From NCBI RefSeq assembly GCF_000967495.1, contig NZ_JXXU01000060.1, positions 1-36,034 of the forward strand: a stretch of DNA of 36,034 nt. Reading direction: 5' to 3'. Positions 7,303-15,082 of this stretch are shown in pieces. The first letter of the stretch is position 1. Each line of letters opens with the position of its first letter. The notes beneath the pieces were generated by a model. The model did no database searches. It was given only the letters and a program-made list of their open reading frames with translations, and had not been told where the DNA came from. Made by a program: the position numbers and the translations under genes. The stretch comes from Vibrio neptunius (lineage in GTDB: Bacteria; Pseudomonadota; Gammaproteobacteria; Enterobacterales; Vibrionaceae).

Positions 7303-8477
7303 TGAGCCAATTGATTCCACCAGCGCTGAGTCTTTATGTCCACATCCCTTGGTGTGTACAAAAATGCCCGTATTGCGACTTTAATTCGCACGCGTTAAAA
7401 GCGGACATCCCAGAGCAAGAGTACATCGCTGCTCTGCTGGAGGACCTTGATACTGATGTCGAGCGTTATCAGCTTAAAACTAACCCACGGGCACTCCACT
7501 CCATATTTATCGGTGGAGGAACCCCAAGTCTCATCTCAGCGCAAGGAATCGCTGATTTACTTGCTGGCATAGAAAAAAGAATCGCGTTTAAAGACGAGAT
7601 TGAAATCACCATGGAAGCGAATCCAGGCACGATTGAAGCGGAGCGCTTCGCTGGGTACCGTAAAGCTGGTGTGACGAGAATTTCGATTGGTGTGCAGAGC
7701 TTCGAACAGCAGAAGCTCGAACGTCTTGGGCGCATCCATGGTCAAGATGAAGCCGTCAATGCCGCGAAACTGGCGCACAAGATTGGTTTAAATAGCTTTA
7801 ATCTTGATTTAATGCACGGTCTACCGGACCAAACCGTAGAGCAAGCCCTCGCGGATCTGGAGAAGGCGATTGAGCTTAACCCGCCACATCTTTCGTGGTA
7901 TCAGCTCACTATTGAACCTAACACCATGTTTCACTACAAGCCACCTGTTCTACCCGACGATGATGACTTGTGGGACATTTTTGAACTCGGCCACCAAAAG
8001 CTGTCTGAAGCGGGTTACGTTCAGTACGAAATCTCCGGCTACAGCAAGCCAGAATATCAATGCCAACATAATCTCAACTATTGGCGTTTTGGTGACTATC
8101 TCGGCATTGGTTGTGGCTCGCATGGCAAACTCAGTTTCGCTGATGGACGGATCATCCGTACGACCAAGGTCAAGCACCCGAGAGGCTATCTGGCAGCCTA
8201 TCAGAATATGGTGAAACCCTACCTAGATAGTGAAGCCGATGTCGCTAGCGAAGATCGCCCTTTCGAATTCTTTATGAACCGGTTCCGTTTGATGGAAGCC
8301 TGTCCTAAGCAAGACTTCTTAGATACAACTGGCTTGGGTTTTGAATCGATTCAGGAAACCATCGACTGGGCGAAAGAGATGCAATACCTCAGTGAGTCTG
8401 ATACGCATTGGCAAATCACAGAAAAAGGAAAGCTGTTCCTCAATGATTTGCTCGAAGCCTTTATGGCGGAAGAGTAG
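7302..8477 (+). CDS. hemW: HemW, radical SAM heme chaperone
   Basis: HemW is a radical SAM protein related to the oxygen-independent coproporphyrinogen oxidase. Family members bind heme and are thought to deliver it to membrane targets, rather than oxidise coproporphyrinogen. The 391 residues start SLYVHIPWCVQKCPYCDFNSH; Cys18, Cys22 and Cys25 form the CX3CX2C 4Fe-4S site. FIGGGTPS and IEITMEANPG follow, and RISIGVQSF is the SAM-binding region. The C-terminal part is the HemN-like domain. HemN itself has an extra N-terminal extension and an additional cysteine that are absent here, supporting HemW. It overlaps rdgB by one base and ends the operon before a strong terminator. Confidence 0.94.
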   Translation: MSQLIPPALSLYVHIPWCVQKCPYCDFNSHALKADIPEQEYIAALLEDLDTDVERYQLKTNPRALHSIFIGGGTPSLISAQGIADLLAGIEKRIAFKDEIEITMEANPGTIEAERFAGYRKAGVTRISIGVQSFEQQKLERLGRIHGQDEAVNAAKLAHKIGLNSFNLDLMHGLPDQTVEQALADLEKAIELNPPHLSWYQLTIEPNTMFHYKPPVLPDDDDLWDIFELGHQKLSEAGYVQYEISGYSKPEYQCQHNLNYWRFGDYLGIGCGSHGKLSFADGRIIRTTKVKHPRGYLAAYQNMVKPYLDSEADVASEDRPFEFFMNRFRLMEACPKQDFLDTTGLGFESIQETIDWAKEMQYLSESDTHWQITEKGKLFLNDLLEAFMAEE

Positions 8478-8539
8478 AGCGTAAATAGGAGACGAGAGAC
8501 GGGAACGGACTTCGTCCTATGGAGAGTGAGAGCATTTAT

Positions 8540-8573
8540 AGGGTTGGCATTTTGCGCCAACCCTTTATTTTTT
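8540..8573 (+). terminator. Intrinsic terminator after hemW
   Basis: The stem AGGGTTGGC / GCCAACCCT encloses a 7-nt loop and is followed by a T-rich tail (TTATTTTTTG). Confidence 0.9.
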
Positions 8574-8675
8574 GTCATCCTCAGAGCAAGGGACGAATGA
8601 GTTGGGGATCTCTTGAAGCGAATCGAACTCTCAATGAGATTCCCTACTCGCTCCTTCGTCACTCTATGGAATGAC
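8574..8675. repeat. Dispersed palindromic (MITE/REP-like) repeat
   Basis: Two imperfect inverted arms of about 40 bp (8574-8612 and 8636-8675) start and end with GTCAT / ATGAC and enclose a 23-bp centre. The right arm contains CTCCTTCGTCACTCTATGG, the same core as the tandem repeat at the left edge of the window. No coding capacity is seen. Such palindromes in spacers between operons are usually non-autonomous repeats; no transposase is present here. Confidence 0.7.
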
Positions 8676-8743
8676 CGATTAATAGCACGGAGATGCTCTC
8701 GAAGGGCGAAGCCCGATCTCGAAGCAAAGCGTTCCGAGGATCT
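8676..8743. other. Spacer with a further inverted repeat downstream of glsB
   Basis: Around 8698-8724 a short inverted repeat (TCTCGAAGGGC, GAA, GCCCGATCTCGA) follows the palindromic element. It is downstream of glsB on the minus strand but has no T-run, so I do not call it a terminator; it may be part of the same repeat family. Confidence 0.4.
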
Positions 8744-9664
8744 CTAAAAAATCGATCGCCCAATGCGCTCTGCTAACAGTTCTAGTGCTTTGGTTCCTGC
8801 TAACGAGTTACCTGAAGGGTCGAGCTCTGGAGACCAAACCGCAATCGTCATCTCCCCCGGTACGATAGCAATAATCCCGCCACCAACACCAGACTTACCT
8901 GGCATACCGACTCGGTAGGCGAATTCACCAGCGCCATCATACAAACCACACGTTGCCAGCAAAGCGTTAAGCTGCTTGGTTTGGGTAGGCGTCACCACAG
9001 GCTTACCTGTTTGAACTGAAGTGCCTTTGTTAGCCAGATAGCTGAATGTTTTCGCTAAATCGACGCAGCTCATCTTCAAAGCACATGCATGAAAATAGTT
9101 ATTCAGTACTGGTATAACATCATTGTCAAAGTTGCCAAAAGAGCGCATCAGATAAGCAATTGCCGCGTTGCGATCGCTGTGCATCATCTCAGATGCAGCG
9201 ACTATTTTGTCATAACAGATATGAGTATCGCCCGAAAGTTGACGGACAAATTCTAGCAAGCGTTGTCTCGGTGCGGACAAGCGGCTTTGCAGCAAATCAG
9301 CAACCACTATTGCCCCAGCATTAATGAAAGGGTTCCGTGGAATGCCCTGCTCCATCTCAAGCTGAATAAGAGAGTTAAATGCCTGACCAGAAGGTTCCTT
9401 ACCTACCCGCGCCCATATCTCATTAGGGGTATATAAGCCCATTGCTAACGTCAAACTCAACGCTTTAGAAATGGACTGAATAGAAAAAGGCTCGTCGGCA
9501 TCACCGGCTTTGATCACTTCTCCCTTATTGGTAAAGACAGCTATTGCTAGTTTATTAGCCGGTACTTTTGCCAACGCTGGAATATAATCGGCTACTTTTC
9601 CCTGACCGATAAGCGGCCTGACCTCTTGCAGGATGTCGGCTAAAATTTCTTTTGTCGGTTTCAT
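8744..9664 (-). CDS. glsB: Glutaminase
   Basis: This serine-dependent beta-lactamase-fold glutaminase converts glutamine to glutamate and ammonia in the cytosol. The 306-residue product has the catalytic Ser-x-x-Lys motif in SIQSISK (Ser64, Lys67). Further family blocks are PRNPFINAGAI, the Tyr/Asn region SEMMHSDRNAAIAYLM, and the C-terminal GMPGKSGVGGGI. Length and motifs are complete. It stands alone, reading toward the repeat at 8574-8740 and separated from trmB by a terminator. Confidence 0.96.
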   Translation of the reverse strand: MKPTKEILADILQEVRPLIGQGKVADYIPALAKVPANKLAIAVFTNKGEVIKAGDADEPFSIQSISKALSLTLAMGLYTPNEIWARVGKEPSGQAFNSLIQLEMEQGIPRNPFINAGAIVVADLLQSRLSAPRQRLLEFVRQLSGDTHICYDKIVAASEMMHSDRNAAIAYLMRSFGNFDNDVIPVLNNYFHACALKMSCVDLAKTFSYLANKGTSVQTGKPVVTPTQTKQLNALLATCGLYDGAGEFAYRVGMPGKSGVGGGIIAIVPGEMTIAVWSPELDPSGNSLAGTKALELLAERIGRSIF

Positions 9665-9708
9665 TACTTACCTATCTTTCAAAGGCTTATTATTTTTCTT
9701 GTAGGGTC

Positions 9709-9735
9709 AAAAAAGCCAACATCAAAAATGTTGGC
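9709..9735 (-). terminator. Intrinsic terminator after trmB
   Basis: Read on the minus strand, the stem GCCAACATTTTTGATGTTGGC is followed by six T. It separates trmB from glsB. Confidence 0.88.
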
Positions 9736-9764
9736 CTTCTCATTCGCTTTTATTTAGCGGTGAC

Positions 9765-10484
9765 TTAGCTAACACGCTTAAACTTAATGTCCCATACTCC
9801 GTGACCTAAACGGTGACCACGTGCTTCAAACTTGGTCAGAGGACGATCTTCCGGACGTGGAACAAAGTCACCATCCTCAGCGATGTTCTCATATCCAGGC
9901 GCTTGATTCATCACTTCAATCATATGCTCTGCGTAATTTTCCCAGTCTGTCGCCATATGGAAGATGCCATCATCAACCTTCAGTTTCTGGCGTACCATCT
10001 CAGCAAAGTCTAGCTGCACAATACGGCGCTTGTGGTGGCGCTTCTTGTGCCATGGGTCTGGGAAGAATAATTGCAGTGTTGCTAGGCTGCTGTCTGGGAT
10101 CATGTGGGCAAATACTTCAACCGCATCGTGACACATCACTCGCAGATTGGTCAGGCCAGCTTCACGTGCATCAGCAAGACACGCACCCACACCGGGGCTG
10201 TGAACTTCTATACCAAGGAAGTTCTTCTCAGGCGCATTCTTAGCCATCTCAACCAGTGATGCCCCCATACCGAAACCAATTTCCAGTACCACAGGGTTGT
10301 CGTTGCCAAACACTTCTTTCCAATCAAGAAGCTTTTCTTGGTAATCAATACCCATAGTCGGCCAGCATTCATTCATTGCGCTTTCCTGACCTTTGGTCAA
10401 ACGGCCTTCACGACGCACAAAGCTGCGCACTTTGCGTATCAATTTACCGTCTTCATTGTATTCGTTAGTGGTCACTTCACTCAT
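9765..10484 (-). CDS. trmB: tRNA (guanine-N7-)-methyltransferase TrmB
   Basis: TrmB places m7G at position 46 in the variable loop of many tRNAs, using S-adenosylmethionine. The 239-residue protein has the SAM-binding glycine motif VLEIGFGMGASLVEMA, then FLGIEVHSPGVGACL. The conserved catalytic block LFFPDPWHKKRHHKRRIVQ binds tRNA, and a C-terminal TKFEARGHRLGHGVWD completes the family signature. It is divergent from mutY with about 190 bp between the proposed starts. Confidence 0.97.
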   Translation of the reverse strand: MSEVTTNEYNEDGKLIRKVRSFVRREGRLTKGQESAMNECWPTMGIDYQEKLLDWKEVFGNDNPVVLEIGFGMGASLVEMAKNAPEKNFLGIEVHSPGVGACLADAREAGLTNLRVMCHDAVEVFAHMIPDSSLATLQLFFPDPWHKKRHHKRRIVQLDFAEMVRQKLKVDDGIFHMATDWENYAEHMIEVMNQAPGYENIAEDGDFVPRPEDRPLTKFEARGHRLGHGVWDIKFKRVS

Positions 10485-10671
10485 GATTCTGCCTGTCTAA
10501 AAATTGCTCTCGACTTAAAGGGATTGTGATTATCCAAAGAATCGACACTGGTGCAAGTATTTTAGGTCATTTCTCGCAGAATAAACCCTTACTCTTTATC
10601 GGTTGTACTTTAGACAGTTTATGTGGTGCAATTTTAGCTCACTCAACAAATATAATATTACAGAGCAAGTC

Positions 10672-11727
10672 GTGACTCCTTTTGCTAAAGCCATCTTAGA
10701 ATGGTACGAAGACTACGGAAGAAAAAGCCTTCCGTGGCAACAAGATAAAACCGCGTATAGCGTTTGGTTATCTGAGATCATGCTTCAGCAGACTCAGGTC
10801 ACTACCGTTATCCCTTATTACCAGCGCTTTCTCGAACGCTTCCCGACTGTCGTCGACCTTGCCAATGCAGAACAAGATGAAGTGCTTCACCTATGGACAG
10901 GGCTCGGCTACTACGCGCGAGCACGTAACTTACATAAAGCCGCGAAGATCGTTGCAGAGCAGTATCAGGGGGAGTTTCCTCTCGATATTGAACAGATGAA
11001 CGCCCTACCGGGTATAGGCCGTTCTACCGCAGCGGCGGTGTTGTCATCTGTCTATAAACAGCCACACGCAATTTTAGACGGCAATGTGAAGCGCACACTA
11101 GCGCGCAGTTTTGCTGTTGAAGGCTGGCCGGGACAAAAGAAAGTCGAAAATCAGCTTTGGCAGCATGCTGAAGCACATACTCCCGATACCGATGTCGATA
11201 AGTACAATCAGGCAATGATGGATATGGGAGCCATGGTGTGCACTCGCAGCAAGCCCAAGTGTACACTGTGCCCAGTATCTTCCTTTTGTACCGCCTACAA
11301 ACAAGGTAACCCTCTTGATTACCCAGGAAAAAAGCCGAAAAAAGAAAAACCTGTCAAAGAAACCTGGTTTATTATGCTGCATCACCAAGGGCATGTATGG
11401 CTGGAGCAACGTCCACAATCAGGGATCTGGGGCGGGCTATTCTGCTTTCCAGAACATTTTGAAGCACAACTCGATCATCAACTGACAATACGTGGTGTTC
11501 TTGACCAAGACATTCAACGCCATGAAACGTTGATTGCTTTTCGCCACACCTTTAGCCACTACCACCTCGATATCACACCAATTTTGGTAGACCTATCAAA
11601 GCAACCTGATGTGGTGATGGAAGCAAACAAAGGTCTTTGGTATAACTTATCGCAACCTGAAGAGATAGGTTTAGCCGCTCCGGTAAAACAACTACTGGAA
11701 AGCCTGCCTTTCGAACTTCAACATTAA
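10672..11727 (+). CDS. mutY: Adenine DNA glycosylase MutY
   Basis: MutY removes adenine mispaired with 8-oxoguanine. I prefer GTG at 10672 (351 residues, beginning VTPFAKAILEWYEDYGRKSLPWQ). The in-frame ATG at 10603 would add 23 residues that have no counterpart in known MutY. With this numbering the catalytic Glu35 is in VWLSEIMLQQTQV, the helix-hairpin-helix in ALPGIGRSTA leads to Asp136 in ILDGNVKR, and the 4Fe-4S loop is Cys190, 197, 200 and 206. The NUDIX-like C-terminal domain that recognises oxoG ends with FRHTFSHYHLDI. It is followed by yggX and mltC, the usual order. The ribosome site before the GTG is weak, so the start is the main uncertainty. Confidence 0.95.
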   Translation: MTPFAKAILEWYEDYGRKSLPWQQDKTAYSVWLSEIMLQQTQVTTVIPYYQRFLERFPTVVDLANAEQDEVLHLWTGLGYYARARNLHKAAKIVAEQYQGEFPLDIEQMNALPGIGRSTAAAVLSSVYKQPHAILDGNVKRTLARSFAVEGWPGQKKVENQLWQHAEAHTPDTDVDKYNQAMMDMGAMVCTRSKPKCTLCPVSSFCTAYKQGNPLDYPGKKPKKEKPVKETWFIMLHHQGHVWLEQRPQSGIWGGLFCFPEHFEAQLDHQLTIRGVLDQDIQRHETLIAFRHTFSHYHLDITPILVDLSKQPDVVMEANKGLWYNLSQPEEIGLAAPVKQLLESLPFELQH

Positions 11728-11747
11728 TTTAACTCTAAGGAGTCGTT

Positions 11748-12020
11748 ATGAGCCGCACTGTATTTTGTGCTCGACTGAAAAAAGACGCAGAAGGTCTGGA
11801 CTTTCAACTGTACCCTGGTGAACTAGGTAAGCGTATTTTTGACAATATTTCTAAACAAGCTTGGGCAGAGTGGCAACACAAGCAAACGATGCTGATCAAC
11901 GAGAAAAAGCTCAACATGATGGTTCCTGAGCACCGTAAGTTAATCGAAACCGAAATGGTCAACTTCCTGTTTGAAGGTAAAGATGTACATATCGAAGGCT
12001 ACACGCCACCAAGCGAATAA
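11748..12020 (+). CDS. yggX: YggX, Fe(2+)-trafficking/oxidative-protection protein
   Basis: This 90-residue cytosolic protein of the YggX family is linked to protecting iron-sulfur clusters and to iron handling. It shows the family sequence MSRTVFCARLKKDAEGLDFQLYPG only in part; the key signs are Cys7 in VFCARLKK, the LYPGELGKRIFD block, and the central WAEWQHKQTMLINEKKLNMM. An AAGGAG ribosome site lies 7 nt before the ATG. It lies 20 bp after mutY, whose Fe-S cluster enzyme is a natural companion, and before a strong terminator. Confidence 0.96.
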   Translation: MSRTVFCARLKKDAEGLDFQLYPGELGKRIFDNISKQAWAEWQHKQTMLINEKKLNMMVPEHRKLIETEMVNFLFEGKDVHIEGYTPPSE

Positions 12021-12049
12021 AATTTGCCCTACAGGTCAAGGATAGAGAG

Positions 12050-12086
12050 AATGACATCATTGCGCTGCTTTGATGTCATTTTTTTA
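12050..12086 (+). terminator. Intrinsic terminator between yggX and mltC
   Basis: The stem AATGACATCA / TGATGTCATT is followed by seven T. The T-run runs straight into the AGGAG ribosome site of mltC, so mltC is probably expressed by read-through or from an internal promoter. Confidence 0.88.
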
Positions 12087-12094
12087 GGAGAAAT

Positions 12095-13231
12095 ATGAAT
12101 AAGTTAGCTTACTTTTTTCTGGCAATGGCGCTTACGGGTTGTAGCCGTGAGTTCATTGAAAATATCTACGATGTGAACTTTGAACCAACCAATCGCTTTG
12201 CCAAAAACTTAGCCGAGCTACCAGGTCAGTTTCAGAAAGATACGGCGGCACTCGATGCCTTGATCAGTAGCTTCTCAGGCAACATTGCAAAGCGTTGGGG
12301 ACGCGGAGAAATAAAATTTGCAGGTAAAAGCAACTACGTCAAATACATCGACAACTACCTAAGTCGTTCAGAAGTCAATTTTGATAAGGGCACCATTATT
12401 ATCGAAACCGTTTCACCAACCGATCCAAAAGGGCATCTGAAAAACGCGATAGTGACCACACTGCTAACCCCCGATGACCCAGCAAACGTAGACTTATTCT
12501 CCTCCAAAGACATCAAGCTTGAAGGCCAACCGTTTCTTTATCGTCAGGTCGTCGACCAAGATAACAAGCCGATTCAGTGGTCGTGGCGAGCAAACCGATT
12601 TGCCGATTACCTAATTGCCAATAAGCTCAAAGTCAAAAACGTCGACTTCAAAAAAGCCTATTACGTTGAAATTCCGATGGTTGAGGAACAATTTGAGATA
12701 CGCAGCTATAAGTATGCTGATATCGTTCAAAGAGCTTCACGCCGCTATGGTATTCCGGAAGATCTGATCTATGCGATTATCAAAACAGAAAGTAGTTTTA
12801 ACCCATATGCTGTAAGCTGGGCCAACGCCTACGGGCTTATGCAGGTTGTACCTAAAACCGCAGGGCGTGATGTGTTTAAGTTGGTGAAGAAGAAGTCTGG
12901 TCAGCCATCCCCTGAATACCTGTTTAATCCAGAAAACAACATAGATACTGGTACCGCTTATTTCTACATTCTGAAGAATCGTTATCTCAAAGATGTTCGC
13001 CATCCGACGTCTCTCGAATACAGCATGATCTCTGCTTACAACGGGGGGACTGGCGGTGTGCTCAATACTTTCAATCGTAATGATAGAAAACGAGCAATGC
13101 GCGACCTTAACTCTCTAAAGCCAAATCAGGTTTATTGGGCATTGACGAAAAAACATCCAAACGCAGAAGCGCGCCGTTATCTCGAAAAAGTAACAAAATT
13201 TAAAAAGGATTTTAACGCTGGTAAATCATAA
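12095..13231 (+). CDS. mltC: Membrane-bound lytic murein transglycosylase C
   Basis: MltC cuts the MurNAc-GlcNAc bond of peptidoglycan, forming 1,6-anhydro ends, from the inner face of the outer membrane. The 378-residue precursor has a lipoprotein signal with lipobox LTGC, giving lipidated Cys16. The N-terminal DUF3393-type domain fills the first half. The SLT domain follows, with the catalytic Glu232 in IIKTESSFNPYAVS and the family blocks NAYGLMQVVPKTAGRD and SAYNGGTGGV. It lies directly after the yggX terminator, and its AGGAG site overlaps the terminator tail. Confidence 0.96.
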   Translation: MNKLAYFFLAMALTGCSREFIENIYDVNFEPTNRFAKNLAELPGQFQKDTAALDALISSFSGNIAKRWGRGEIKFAGKSNYVKYIDNYLSRSEVNFDKGTIIIETVSPTDPKGHLKNAIVTTLLTPDDPANVDLFSSKDIKLEGQPFLYRQVVDQDNKPIQWSWRANRFADYLIANKLKVKNVDFKKAYYVEIPMVEEQFEIRSYKYADIVQRASRRYGIPEDLIYAIIKTESSFNPYAVSWANAYGLMQVVPKTAGRDVFKLVKKKSGQPSPEYLFNPENNIDTGTAYFYILKNRYLKDVRHPTSLEYSMISAYNGGTGGVLNTFNRNDRKRAMRDLNSLKPNQVYWALTKKHPNAEARRYLEKVTKFKKDFNAGKS

Positions 13232-13294
13232 GCACTAAAAACGCCTAAATTATCGGCACTCAACCACTTTTTTGAATTTTTTTCTAAAAACAAG

Positions 13295-13323
13295 TTGACG
13301 GCAAGACGGAAAATCCGTTTAAT
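13295..13323 (+). promoter_or_regulatory. Promoter of tRNA operon 1
   Basis: The -35 box TTGACG (13295-13300) and -10 box TTTAAT (13318-13323) are separated by 17 bp. They are followed by a GC-rich discriminator (AGCGCTCC) typical of stringently controlled stable-RNA promoters, and preceded by an A/T-rich tract that could be an UP element. The spacer holds a small palindrome, ACGGA-AAA-TCCGT. The same layout recurs at operon 2. Confidence 0.85.
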
Positions 13324-13334
13324 AGCGCTCCGTT

Positions 13335-13410
13335 GCCCGGATAGCTCAGTCGGTAGAGCAGAGGATTGAAAATCCTCGTGTCGGTGGTTCGATTCCGCCT
13401 CCGGGCACCA
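13335..13410 (+). tRNA. tRNA-Phe (GAA), copy 1
   Basis: A 76-nt cloverleaf with acceptor GCCCGGA/TCCGGGC, anticodon GAA in the loop TTGAAAA, and encoded CCA. It is identical to the copy at 14439. Confidence 0.97.
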
Positions 13411-13464
13411 CAATTTCTTTATTGTTGGTGCCTAGCACGAACAATTAGTAAAAGAATAAAGTGT

Positions 13465-13540
<76 letters not shown>

Positions 13541-13547
13541 TTCTTTT

Positions 13548-13623
13548 GCCTCGATAGCTCAGTCGGTAGAGCAGAGGATTGAAAATCCTCGTGTCGGTGG
13601 TTCGATTCCGCCTCGAGGCACCA
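13548..13623 (+). tRNA. tRNA-Phe (GAA), variant acceptor stem
   Basis: A 76-nt tRNA whose body is identical to the other two tRNA-Phe genes. Its acceptor stem is GCCTCGA/TCGAGGC instead of GCCCGGA/TCCGGGC, so two base pairs differ and both arms changed together, which argues for a functional gene. It lies only 7 nt after tRNA-Thr and has no partner in operon 2. Confidence 0.95.
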
Positions 13624-13660
13624 TTATTTGGTGCTTATCTGATAAGATAACACAAATAAT

Positions 13661-13736
13661 TCCCCCTTAGTTCAGTTGGTAGAACGGCGGACTGTTAATC
13701 CGTATGTCGCAGGTTCGAGTCCCGCAGGGGGAGCCA
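13661..13736 (+). tRNA. tRNA-Asn (GTT), copy 1
   Basis: A 76-nt cloverleaf with acceptor TCCCCCT/AGGGGGA, anticodon GTT in the stem GCGGA/TCCGT, and encoded CCA. The T-stem GCAGG/CCCGC has an A51-C63 mismatch, which is the same in all three copies. It is the last tRNA of operon 1. Confidence 0.96.
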
Positions 13737-13744
13737 CTTTCAAG

Positions 13745-13773
13745 AAGCCAAGTCGAAAGACTTGGCTTTTTTT
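13745..13773 (+). terminator. Terminator A1 after tRNA-Asn (operon 1)
   Basis: The stem AAGCCAAGTC / GACTTGGCTT with a GAAA tetraloop is followed by a T-run. The same hairpin occurs at 15053 as the second terminator of operon 2. Confidence 0.9.
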
Positions 13774-13831
13774 GTTTTTCACTGCGCCTTACTTGTTCCA
13801 AGTAAATGTCTCAGAGCTGGCCGCCCGCGTT

Positions 13832-13851
13832 GAGTCCCGCAGGGGGAGCCA
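13832..13851 (+). repeat. 20-nt copy of the tRNA-Asn 3' end, operon 1
   Basis: The last 20 nt of tRNA-Asn, including CCA, are repeated exactly here without the rest of the tRNA. It sits between terminator A1 and terminator B1, about 95 bp downstream of the real tRNA-Asn. Confidence 0.92.
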
Positions 13852-13857
13852 TATTAG

Positions 13858-13888
13858 AAAAAGCCTCATCACAATGATGAGGCTTTTT
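13858..13888 (+). terminator. Terminator B1 (operon 1)
   Basis: The stem AAAAAGCCTCATC / GATGAGGCTTTTT has a 5-nt loop. It is 6 nt past the tRNA-Asn 3'-end copy. The same hairpin, with a 4-nt loop, is the first terminator of operon 2. Confidence 0.9.
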
Positions 13889-14399
13889 CGTATCTAGTGC
13901 TCCTGCTTTGTTCCAAAGCAATGTCTCAGAGCTCGTCGGCTACATGCTGCTAGTCGACTGCGTCTACTTCCAACCCTCAATCGATTCAACGTTTAAAAAC
14001 CTCACTGGCACCTTTCTCATAGCATCTCAACTATTTACGGAACTTTGATTTTATTCTCACTGCTCGAAGATAATCTCCCACTAAACCTTTAGGCGTAAAT
14101 AGCAGGCAGTCGTACTGATTCAGGCTGCTATAGTCGATCCAAAATACGCAGAAAATTGGGTTCAGTTTGCCAATATCCAGAAAAACCGGCTGAACTAGTT
14201 CAGGACTAGACACTAATTCGCCTCTTAAACAACTGAAAAGTACCCTTTAAGGTATGTTTTTTGGCTATCTGAATACATTATTCCCTACTCTATCGGGTAG
14301 AACTTCTGTTGCTGGCTATACATTTATTATCCGAAATGAGCAAAAACAGCCCATTAAGTATAGAAAAACAACAAACGATATTTTTTTTGCAATTTAATG
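13889..14399. other. Spacer between the two tRNA operons
   Basis: The left end (to about 13930) is homologous to the module after operon 2, including the hairpin TGCTTTG-TTC-CAAAGCA at 13904-13920. The rest has no convincing gene apart from a weak minus-strand 60-codon frame at 14031-14213. The last 60 bp are A/T-rich and lead into the operon 2 promoter. Confidence 0.5.
14031..14213 (-). CDS. Possible small ORF between the tRNA operons
   Basis: This is a 60-codon frame that I do not recognise. The only positive sign is a good AGAGG ribosome site 7-8 nt before its GTG start. The product is moderately hydrophobic in the middle with a basic C-terminus (RAVRIKSKFRK). It could equally be a fragment of a lost gene or a chance frame, and there is no operon context. 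Confidence 0.2.
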   Translation of the reverse strand: MSSPELVQPVFLDIGKLNPIFCVFWIDYSSLNQYDCLLFTPKGLVGDYLRAVRIKSKFRK

Positions 14400-14428
14400 T
14401 TGACCTCTAAGGCGAAAAGCCTTTTAAT
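14400..14428 (+). promoter_or_regulatory. Promoter of tRNA operon 2
   Basis: TTGACC (14400-14405), a 17-bp spacer and TTTAAT (14423-14428), preceded by a long A/T tract. The spacer holds the palindrome AAGGC-GAAAA-GCCTT, different in sequence from the one in operon 1 but in the same place. Confidence 0.85.
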
Positions 14429-14438
14429 ACACCTCGTT

Positions 14439-14514
14439 GCCCGGATAGCTCAGTCGGTAGAGCAGAGGATTGAAAATCCTCGTGTCGGTGGTTCGATTCC
14501 GCCTCCGGGCACCA
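14439..14514 (+). tRNA. tRNA-Phe (GAA), copy 2
   Basis: Identical over 76 nt to the gene at 13335, with anticodon GAA and encoded CCA. It is the first gene of operon 2. Confidence 0.97.
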
Positions 14515-14567
14515 CAATTTATTAATTGTTGGTGCTTAGCACGAACAATAGTTAAAGAATAAGGTGT

Positions 14568-14643
<76 letters not shown>

Positions 14644-14661
14644 TTTCTTTAAACGAATAAT

Positions 14662-14737
14662 TCCCCCTTAGTTCAGTTGGTAGAACGGCGGACTGTTAAT
14701 CCGTATGTCGCAGGTTCGAGTCCCGCAGGGGGAGCCA
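14662..14737 (+). tRNA. tRNA-Asn (GTT), copy 2
   Basis: Identical to the gene at 13661, with anticodon GTT and encoded CCA. It is followed by a second Thr-Asn pair instead of by a terminator. Confidence 0.96.
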
Positions 14738-14777
14738 CATTCAATCAGTAAGCGAAAGCTTATTGATGAAAAAAGGC

Positions 14778-14853
<76 letters not shown>

Positions 14854-14857
14854 TTAT

Positions 14858-14933
14858 TCCCCCTTAGTTCAGTTGGTAGAACGGCGGACTGTTAATCCGT
14901 ATGTCGCAGGTTCGAGTCCCGCAGGGGGAGCCA
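14858..14933 (+). tRNA. tRNA-Asn (GTT), copy 3
   Basis: Identical to the other two tRNA-Asn genes and only 4 nt after tRNA-Thr. It is the last tRNA of operon 2, followed by the terminator module. Confidence 0.96.
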
Positions 14934-14938
14934 TATTA

Positions 14939-14969
14939 GAAAAAGCCTCATCAGAAGATGAGGCTTTTT
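14939..14969 (+). terminator. Terminator B2 after tRNA-Asn (operon 2)
   Basis: The stem AAAAAGCCTCATC / GATGAGGCTTTTT has an AGAA loop and lies 6 nt past the tRNA CCA. The surrounding 80 bp match 13852-13930 closely. Confidence 0.9.
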
Positions 14970-15027
14970 CGTATCTAGTGCTCCTGCTTTGTTCCAAAGC
15001 AATGTCTCAGACCTAGCCGGCCGCGTT

Positions 15028-15047
15028 GAGTCCCGCAGGGGGAGCTA
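15028..15047 (+). repeat. 20-nt copy of the tRNA-Asn 3' end, operon 2 (CTA in place of CCA)
   Basis: The tRNA-Asn 3' end recurs with one change, CTA instead of CCA at the tip. It separates terminator B2 from terminator A2. Confidence 0.88.
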
Positions 15048-15052
15048 TTTTC

Positions 15053-15082
15053 AAAAAGCCAAGTCGAAAGACTTGGCTTTTT
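15053..15082 (+). terminator. Terminator A2 (operon 2)
   Basis: The stem AAGCCAAGTC / GACTTGGCTT with a GAAA loop and a T-run is the same hairpin as terminator A1. In operon 1 it is first and here it is second. Confidence 0.9.

Noticed and set aside
10603..10671. Longer mutY starting at ATG 10603
   Set aside because: The extra 23 residues have no counterpart in known MutY; GTG at 10672 gives the normal length and N-terminus.
13832..13851. A truncated but functional tRNA gene or pseudo-tRNA
   Set aside because: Only the 3' 20 nt match; there is no D-arm, anticodon arm or 5' acceptor strand upstream, so it is a tRNA-end repeat and not a tRNA.
13676..13897. 73-codon open frame across tRNA-Asn and its downstream module
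   Set aside because: It runs through a tRNA gene and two terminator hairpins; the RNA features explain the sequence.
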